Below, in pieces: positions 1 to 3,931 of a stretch of 5,859 nucleotides of DNA. Within the stretch, counting starts at the first letter, position 1. Every line of letters begins with the position of its first letter. Below the pieces are notes generated by a model that had not been told where the DNA came from, did not search any database, and saw only the letters and a list, made by a program, of their open reading frames with translations. This stretch comes from an uncultured Clostridia bacterium. GTDB taxonomy: Bacteria > Bacillota > Clostridia > Oscillospirales > Oscillospiraceae. The position numbers and the translations under genes are program-made. The stretch covers positions 1-5,859 of the forward strand of contig CAMEMX010000099.1 of the NCBI GenBank assembly GCA_945927915.1, written 5' to 3'.

Positions 1-33
1 ATGACCCGAAAAGGCGTGGCCTTTCCGGGTCAT
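1..33 (-). terminator. Hairpin at the end of the DUF896 gene, probable intrinsic terminator (T-tract lies outside the window)
   Basis: Positions 1-15 and 19-33 form a 15-base inverted repeat around a 3-base loop (16-18). The single mismatch (position 9 against 25) becomes a G-U wobble in minus-strand RNA, so the stem is continuous on that strand. The stem begins with the last base of the final Lys codon and contains the TGA stop (32-30). The U-tract that would confirm a terminator would lie to the left of position 1 and cannot be seen. A two-way terminator shared with a convergent gene to the left is also possible. Confidence 0.6.
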
Positions 34-233
34 TTGTGTCCCAGCTTGTGCTTTGTGCCGTCCGGCTCGACGATGTAGGTGTTGTCGAGCTGGGCGGTCA
101 GATTTTTGCGGACGGAGGCGATATACTGCTGCCGCAGGACGTCGCGCTCCTTCGTCTCCGCCTCGGTCAGCCCTCCGGCCTTTGCCTTGCGGGCCAGCTC
201 ATTGATGCGGCGGATCAATTCTTCCATGTTCAT
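30..233 (-). CDS. DUF896 (UPF0291, YnzC-like) small protein
   Basis: A 67-residue protein of the DUF896/UPF0291 family, whose Bacillus subtilis member is YnzC, a short helical-hairpin cytoplasmic protein of unknown molecular function. The family pattern is visible: an N-terminal helix with IRRINELARKAK (residues 7-18), the turn GLTEAE (21-26), a second helix with LRQQY (33-37), then a polar, probably flexible tail containing the DGTKHKLG stretch. The ATG at 233 is chosen because GGGAG (247-243) sits 9 bases upstream. An in-frame ATG at 269 lies inside the promoter spacer, upstream of the -10 box, so it would not be transcribed from that promoter. ATGs at 239 and 227 are less well spaced. In B. 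subtilis ynzC belongs to the LexA-controlled yneA-yneB-ynzC operon. Here the gene stands alone and I see no LexA box. Family call firm, function unknown. Confidence 0.88.
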   Translation of the reverse strand: MNMEELIRRINELARKAKAGGLTEAETKERDVLRQQYIASVRKNLTAQLDNTYIVEPDGTKHKLGHK

Positions 234-242
234 TTCCATCAA

Positions 243-247
243 CTCCC
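243..247 (-). promoter_or_regulatory. Ribosome binding site deciding the DUF896 start
   Basis: GGGAG on the minus strand, 9 bases before the ATG at 233 but only 3 bases before the ATG at 239. This favours 233 as the start. Confidence 0.65.
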
Positions 248-253
248 GGCTAT

Positions 254-282
254 ATCTTAGCGTTTTCATCCGCTTCTGTCAA
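254..282 (-). promoter_or_regulatory. Sigma-A promoter of the DUF896 gene
   Basis: On the minus strand a perfect TTGACA (282-277) is followed by a 17-base spacer and TAAGAT (259-254, four of six consensus positions). Transcription would start near 247, giving a very short leader of about 14 bases that carries little more than the ribosome binding site. Confidence 0.75.
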
Positions 283-283
283 G

Positions 284-297
284 GAAGCACTTGCTTC
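284..297. promoter_or_regulatory. Palindrome between the divergent promoters, candidate operator
   Basis: GAAGCACTTGCTTC has perfect 6-base arms (GAAGCA/TGCTTC) around a 2-base centre. It covers the -35 box of the rightward promoter (291-296) and ends one base from the -35 of the leftward promoter (282-277). A second overlapping inverted repeat, AGCACT (286-291) with AGTGCT (302-307), shares part of it. A bound protein could affect both promoters. It does not fit the Gram-positive LexA consensus, where GAAC and GTTC are separated by 4 bases. Operator function is inferred from position and symmetry only. Confidence 0.35.
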
Positions 298-319
298 ACG
301 GAGTGCTATCGGGTATAAT
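291..319 (+). promoter_or_regulatory. Sigma-A promoter of the flavoprotein operon
   Basis: TTGCTT (291-296), a 17-base spacer and a perfect TATAAT (314-319). The expected start near 326 gives a leader of about 20 bases containing GGAGG (335-339), 7 bases before the ATG at 347. Confidence 0.78.
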
Positions 320-346
320 ATTCCCATCAATTTCGGAGGAAATGCG

Positions 347-1549
347 ATGAAGGTACTGGTGATCGGCGGCGGCGCGGCGGGTATGATGGCGGCGCTGACC
401 GCCTCGGAACGGGAAGAGAATGAGGTCGTGCTGCTGGAGCGGCAGGCGCGCATGGGCAGAAAGCTCCTTGCCACGGGCAATGGGCGCTGCAACCTGACCA
501 ACCGCAGCCTGACGCGGGAGAACTATCACGGGCAGGAGCCGGGCTTCTGCGCCTATGCCCTGCACGCATTCGGCGTGGACGAGACGCTGGACTTTTTCCG
601 CTCACTCGGCCTTTTGACCGTCACGGAGGACTCCGGGCGCGTCTATCCGCGCAGCGACAGCGCCAACAGCGTCGCGGACGTTTTGCGCCTGACGCTGGAG
701 CAGCGCGAAAACGTCACGATCGTGACGGGCGCGGAGGTCACGGAGCTGCGCCGTCGCAAGGGAAGGTTTTATGCCTCTGCGGGGGAGCAGACCTTTGAAG
801 CCGACCGCGTGATCGTCTGCGCGGGCGGCGCGGCAGGCGCGAAGCTCGGCGGCACCGACCTCGGCTATCGTCTGCTTGCCTCCTTCGGCCACAGCCGCAC
901 GAAGCTCTGTCCCGCCCTTGTCCAGCTCCGCACGGACACGACCTTTGTCCGCTCGCTCAAGGGCGTGCGCTGCGAGGCGGTTGCGCGCTGCGGGGCGGAG
1001 GTGCGGCGCGGCGAGGTTCAATTCACGGATTACGGCGTGAGCGGCCCGGCGATCTTCGAGCTGTCCCGCGCGGTCTCCGTCAGCGGCGCGGAGCAGACGC
1101 TGATTCTGGATCTTCTGCCCGACGTCCCGGCCGGGGAACTGGCGGCGCTTTTGCAGGCGCGCTGCGAGGCCATGCCCCGCCTCAAGGCGGAGGATCTGCT
1201 CACGGGAATGCTCCACAACCGCCTCGGCAGGACGCTCTTGCGCGCGTGCGGCTTCTCGCTGGAGACGCCCTGCGGCGAATTTGACGGGCAGATGCGTGCG
1301 GCGCTGTGCAAAACGATCAAGCATTTCGCCCTGCGCGTCCTCGGCACGATGGGCATGGACGGCGCGCAGGTGACCGCCGGCGGCATCCGCACGGCGGAAT
1401 TTGATGAGAAGACCATGGAAAGCCGCCTCTGTCCCGGCCTTTTTGCCGCGGGCGAGGTGCTGGACATCGACGGCGATTGCGGCGGCTACAATCTGCAATG
1501 GGCGTGGTCGTCGGGACGGCTTGCCGGAAAGCTGGGGGAGAACGGATGA
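347..1549 (+). CDS. HI0933/YhiN-family FAD-dependent flavoprotein (RdsA/BaiN-like)
   Basis: A 400-residue flavoprotein of the HI0933-like family, of normal full length. The N-terminal Rossmann fold has GGGAAG (residues 7-12) with the ribose-binding acidic residue Glu31, followed by the family signature GRKLLATGNGRCNLTN (37-52). The family's middle region shows QFTDYGVSGPA (225-235). The C-terminal FAD-binding part has TAGGI (343-347), TMES, then GEVLDIDGDCGGYNLQWAWS, which is diagnostic. Members have been annotated as aminoacetone oxidase-like or NAD(P)/FAD-dependent oxidoreductases. BaiN of Clostridium scindens was linked to bile-acid reduction, and E. coli YhiN (RdsA) is reported to make dihydrouridine in 23S rRNA. 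Which activity this protein has cannot be read from the sequence; an rRNA-modifying role seems plausible because the family is widespread. The start is set by GGAGG 7 bases upstream. It is cytoplasmic, the first gene of a two-gene operon, and its stop overlaps the next start. Confidence 0.9.
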   Translation: MKVLVIGGGAAGMMAALTASEREENEVVLLERQARMGRKLLATGNGRCNLTNRSLTRENYHGQEPGFCAYALHAFGVDETLDFFRSLGLLTVTEDSGRVYPRSDSANSVADVLRLTLEQRENVTIVTGAEVTELRRRKGRFYASAGEQTFEADRVIVCAGGAAGAKLGGTDLGYRLLASFGHSRTKLCPALVQLRTDTTFVRSLKGVRCEAVARCGAEVRRGEVQFTDYGVSGPAIFELSRAVSVSGAEQTLILDLLPDVPAGELAALLQARCEAMPRLKAEDLLTGMLHNRLGRTLLRACGFSLETPCGEFDGQMRAALCKTIKHFALRVLGTMGMDGAQVTAGGIRTAEFDEKTMESRLCPGLFAAGEVLDIDGDCGGYNLQWAWSSGRLAGKLGENG

Positions 1550-3132
1550 TTCGGATTCGGGATATTGCGCTGCCGCTGGAGCATGACAGGGGCGCGCTTC
1601 TTTACCACGCGGCGCAGGCGCTGCACGTCCGCGCGTCGGACATCGCCTCGCTGCAGATCTTCCGCCGTTCGCTTGACGCGCGGAAAAAGCCGCAGCTTAA
1701 GTGGATCTACACGCTCGACGTCACCCTCCGCGCCGGAGAGAGTGCCGTCCTGCGCCGCTGCCGGAGCAATAAGATCACGCGCGAGACGCCGTATGTCTAC
1801 CGCGTGCCAAAAATCAACGCGCAGACGCGCCCGGTCGTCGTGGGCTTCGGGCCAGCGGGGATGTTTGCGGCGCTCGTGCTGGCGCTTGCTGGCTTAAAGC
1901 CCATCGTTTTGGAGCGCGGCGAACCTGCGCCGCAGCGCCGGGAGAAGGTCGAGGCGTTCTGGAACGGCGGGCGGCTCGACCCGGAGTCGAACGTGCAGTT
2001 CGGCGAGGGCGGCGCCGGCACGTTCTCCGACGGCAAGCTCCACACGGGAACGAAAAACGAGCGCGGTCGCTGGATCCTGGAGCAGTTGGTCAAAGCGGGC
2101 GCGCAGGAGGAAATTCTATATGACGCCAAGCCGCACGTCGGAACGGATGTCCTGTTTACGGTCGTGCAGAAGCTGCGCGAGCGCATCATCGCCCTCGGCG
2201 GAGAGGTCCGCTTCGGCGCGAAGCTCACGGGACTGCAAACGTCCGGCGGCGCGATCTGCGGTGCGGAATATATGCAGGGCGGTGAGACAAAGACCCTACC
2301 CTGCGAAAGGCTGATCCTCGCCATCGGCCACAGCGCCCGCGATACCTTCCGCGCATTGCACGCACTGGGCGTGCCGATGGAGCCGAAGCCCTTCTCCATG
2401 GGCGTGCGCATCGAGCACAGGCAGACCGACATCGACAGGGCGCAGTACGGCATGGAGCATGGCGGCGTCCTGCCGCCTGCGGACTACAAGCTCTCGTGCC
2501 ACCTGCCGGACGGCAGCTCCGCCTATACTTTTTGTATGTGTCCGGGCGGCTATGTCGTCGCGGCGGCGTCGCAGGAGGGCGCGGTCGCCACGAACGGCAT
2601 GAGCTGCAGCGGCCGCGACGGCGAGAACGCGAACGCCGCCCTGCTCGTCACGCTCCAGCCGGAGGATTTTCCCGAACCGGGCGTCTTCGGCGGGATGCAC
2701 TGGCAGGAGAAGATCGAGAAACAGGCTTTCGCCCTCGGCGGCGGCAGCTATGCCGCGCCCGCGCAGACGGTCGGGGACTTCCTTGCCCACCGCCCGTCGC
2801 AGACGCTCGGCGCGGTCACGCCGACCTACCGCCCGTCCGTTACGCCGTGCGACCTGCACGCGCTGTACCCCGACAGGATCACAAAAACGCTCGAACAGGC
2901 CATCGTGACGCTGGACTGTTCTCTGCGCGGCTTTGCCGCACCCGATGCCGTGATGACTGCACCGGAGACGCGCAGCTCGTCGCCCGTGCGCATCCTGCGC
3001 GGCGACGACCGCCAGAGCGCGCTCAGGGGGCTGTATCCCTGCGGCGAGGGCGCGGGCTACGCGGGCGGCATTCTCTCGGCGGCGGTGGACGGAATGCTCT
3101 GCGCCGAGGCGATCATTGACGCCTTAAAGTGA
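1546..3132 (+). CDS. COG2509-type FAD-dependent oxidoreductase, function unknown
   Basis: A 528-residue flavoprotein matching the uncharacterised FAD-dependent dehydrogenase group COG2509. About 95 N-terminal residues form a separate small domain with the family stretch RRSLDARKKPQLKWIYTLDV (40-59). A Rossmann fold follows, with GFGPAG (100-105) and the acidic Glu123 at the end of strand two. Family blocks are ESNVQFGEGGAGTFSDGKL (147-165), FCMCPGG (329-335) with a CxC pair, NGMSCSGRD (350-358), and a C-terminal FAD-contact block CGEGAGYAGGI (499-509). The ATG at 1546 overlaps the upstream TGA (ATGA) and is preceded by GGGGGAG (1534-1540) 5 bases away, so translation is coupled to the upstream flavoprotein. 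An in-frame ATG at 1477 lies deep in that gene and is unlikely. Substrate and physiological role are unknown; I see no transmembrane segment or signal peptide. Length and motifs look intact. Confidence 0.9.
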   Translation: MIRIRDIALPLEHDRGALLYHAAQALHVRASDIASLQIFRRSLDARKKPQLKWIYTLDVTLRAGESAVLRRCRSNKITRETPYVYRVPKINAQTRPVVVGFGPAGMFAALVLALAGLKPIVLERGEPAPQRREKVEAFWNGGRLDPESNVQFGEGGAGTFSDGKLHTGTKNERGRWILEQLVKAGAQEEILYDAKPHVGTDVLFTVVQKLRERIIALGGEVRFGAKLTGLQTSGGAICGAEYMQGGETKTLPCERLILAIGHSARDTFRALHALGVPMEPKPFSMGVRIEHRQTDIDRAQYGMEHGGVLPPADYKLSCHLPDGSSAYTFCMCPGGYVVAAASQEGAVATNGMSCSGRDGENANAALLVTLQPEDFPEPGVFGGMHWQEKIEKQAFALGGGSYAAPAQTVGDFLAHRPSQTLGAVTPTYRPSVTPCDLHALYPDRITKTLEQAIVTLDCSLRGFAAPDAVMTAPETRSSSPVRILRGDDRQSALRGLYPCGEGAGYAGGILSAAVDGMLCAEAIIDALK

Positions 3133-3144
3133 TTTTGCCGCTTT

Positions 3145-3159
3145 GCAACCGCCGGTTGC
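3145..3159. repeat. Short inverted repeat after the flavoprotein operon
   Basis: GCAACC (3145-3150) and GGTTGC (3154-3159) form a perfect 6-bp stem around the 3-base loop GCC, 12 bases after the operon's stop codon. There is no T-tract on either side, so a factor-independent terminator is not supported. It may be a weak or Rho-dependent stop, or an RNA 3'-end stabiliser. Confidence 0.35.
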
Positions 3160-3180
3160 GGAAATTCCAGCCTTCGTCGC

Positions 3181-3209
3181 TTGCCAAATTGTGCCGAAAC
3201 GCATACAAT
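3181..3209 (+). promoter_or_regulatory. Sigma-A promoter of the membrane-tethered regulator
   Basis: TTGCCA (3181-3186, five of six), a 17-base spacer and TACAAT (3204-3209, five of six). Expected transcription start near 3216. An imperfect dyad, ATTGT (3188-3192) with ACAAT (3205-3209), lies across the spacer and -10 box and could be an autoregulatory operator. That part is speculative. Confidence 0.72.
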
Positions 3210-3228
3210 GAGAGCAGAATTCAGGAAA

Positions 3229-3235
3229 GAGAGGG
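3229..3235 (+). promoter_or_regulatory. Ribosome binding site deciding the regulator's start
   Basis: GAGAGGG ends 8 bases before the ATG at 3244. The upstream in-frame ATG at 3181 lies in the -35 box, and the one at 3208 lies at the end of the -10 box, so both would precede the transcript. Confidence 0.65.
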
Positions 3236-3243
3236 CAGACATA

Positions 3244-3789
3244 ATGACACTCAACGAAAAGATCTTCCAATGCCGCAAGCGCAGCGGCCTTTCACAGGAA
3301 GAGCTTGCCGAGCGCCTCGGCGTGTCACGTCAGGCGGTGAGTAAGTGGGAGCTGGGCACGGCGCAGCCGGAGCTGGACAAGCTGCGCCTGCTGGCGCAGA
3401 CCTTCGGCGTCTCGACGGACTGGCTGCTGGACGACGCGCAGGAGATGCCGCAGCCGTCACAGCCGATGCCTGCGGCGCCGCAGCAGCATTCGTGGGTAGA
3501 GGACGTCCCCGGCGTGATCGGAAAGCTCCTGCGGAAATACGGCTGGCTGGCCGGAATCTATCTTGCCGTTGGCGGCGTGAGCTTTATCGGCATCGGCGCA
3601 CTGGCGCGTTATCTGACCGGTCGGATGCTTTCGGGCTTCGACGGCTTCGTGGATACGCCAGGGTTCGGGAGCATGGCCGCGAACAATCCCGTCTCCGTAA
3701 TGGGAACGGTCATTATGGTAATCGGCGCGGTCATGGCGGTTGCAGGTATCGTACTGGCGATCATCCTGAAACGCAGAGGAAAAGAATAA
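3244..3789 (+). CDS. XRE-family helix-turn-helix regulator with two C-terminal membrane helices
   Basis: A 181-residue protein. Residues 4-62 form a Cro/C1 (XRE) DNA-binding domain: GLSQEELAERLGVSRQAVSKWE (15-36) is the classic helix-turn-helix, followed by PELDKLRLLAQTFGVSTDWLL, which completes the five-helix fold. Residues 66-90 are a Pro/Gln-rich flexible linker. Two hydrophobic segments, about 101-124 and 151-175, are predicted membrane helices, with a loop of about 26 residues between them containing Gly, Asp and Pro (GFDGFVDTPGFGSM), and the tail ends KRRGKE. The topology should put both the DNA-binding domain and the C-terminus in the cytoplasm, with the loop outside. This is a one-component, membrane-tethered regulator; its signal and targets are unknown. 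It has its own promoter and terminator. Neighbouring targets (its own promoter, the downstream surface-protein gene) are guesses. Confidence 0.88.
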   Translation: MTLNEKIFQCRKRSGLSQEELAERLGVSRQAVSKWELGTAQPELDKLRLLAQTFGVSTDWLLDDAQEMPQPSQPMPAAPQQHSWVEDVPGVIGKLLRKYGWLAGIYLAVGGVSFIGIGALARYLTGRMLSGFDGFVDTPGFGSMAANNPVSVMGTVIMVIGAVMAVAGIVLAIILKRRGKE

Positions 3790-3794
3790 TGTGT

Positions 3795-3829
3795 AAGGCA
3801 GGCTGACGCACCGGTCAGCCTGCCTTTTT
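3795..3829 (+). terminator. Rho-independent terminator after the regulator gene
   Basis: A perfect 13-bp stem (3795-3807 pairs with 3814-3826) with a 6-base loop, followed by five T (3825-3829, the first two being the end of the stem). It starts 5 bases after the TAA stop. No T-tract is present for the opposite strand, so it works rightward. It separates the regulator from the downstream surface-protein gene. Confidence 0.93.
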
Positions 3830-3861
3830 GTACGGAAAGCAACCGGTCTAATGATTTAGAA

Positions 3862-3889
3862 TTTTTGTATTGCAATCTGAAGTTTTTGT
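3862..3889. repeat. Two TTTTTGT direct repeats in the surface-protein promoter
   Basis: TTTTTGT occurs at 3862-3868 and 3883-3889, 21 bases apart start to start, which is two helical turns. Extending to 15 bases, 11 positions agree. The copies flank the -35 box, and the -35 itself contains the palindrome ATTGCAAT (3869-3876). This could be a regulator binding site, but the AT-rich context makes chance a real alternative. Confidence 0.3.
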
Positions 3890-3897
3890 GCTATAAT
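3870..3897 (+). promoter_or_regulatory. Extended -10 sigma-A promoter of the surface-protein gene
   Basis: TGCTATAAT (3889-3897) is an extended -10 with a perfect TATAAT (3892-3897). TTGCAA (3870-3875), 16 bases upstream, is a moderate -35 (four of six). Transcription should start near 3904, giving a leader of about 28 bases. Confidence 0.75.
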
Positions 3898-3915
3898 GAA
3901 TACAATGAAAAAAAC

Positions 3916-3923
3916 AAAGGAGG
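3916..3923 (+). promoter_or_regulatory. Strong ribosome binding site deciding the surface-protein start
   Basis: AAAGGAGG, a full-strength Shine-Dalgarno site, lies 8 bases before the ATG at 3932. The in-frame ATG at 3905 lies at the expected transcription start and has no leader, so it is not used as the start here. Confidence 0.85.
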
Positions 3924-3931
3924 ACACTTCA

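Noticed and set aside
284..297. LexA (SOS) box in front of the DUF896 gene, expected from the B. subtilis ynzC precedent
   Set aside because: GAAGCA-CT-TGCTTC lacks the GAAC-N4-GTTC core that Gram-positive LexA needs, so SOS control is not supported here.
602..1498. A 298-codon minus-strand open frame inside the first flavoprotein gene
   Set aside because: Also in exact antisense register with the real gene and explained by the same codon avoidance; no plausible domain and no ribosome binding context supporting it.
2296..3119. Antisense (2296-2859) and shifted-frame (2496-3119) open frames within the COG2509 gene
   Set aside because: The first is in antisense codon register and the second is a GC-rich shifted frame giving an Arg/Gly/Ala-rich product. 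The genuine frame has continuous family motifs through this whole stretch, with no frameshift.
3145..3168. Intrinsic terminator for the flavoprotein operon
   Set aside because: The hairpin has only a 6-bp stem and is followed by GGAAATTCC rather than a T-tract, so it is listed only as an inverted repeat.
3181..3243. Longer regulator protein starting at the ATG at 3181
   Set aside because: The extra 21 codons cover the -35 and -10 boxes and the ribosome binding site, and XRE domains normally start within a few residues of the protein's N-terminus, as with the 3244 start.
3789..3806. A 5-codon reading frame (MCKAG) overlapping the regulator's stop codon
   Set aside because: Too short, ends inside the terminator stem and has no ribosome site of its own; a chance TAATG overlap.
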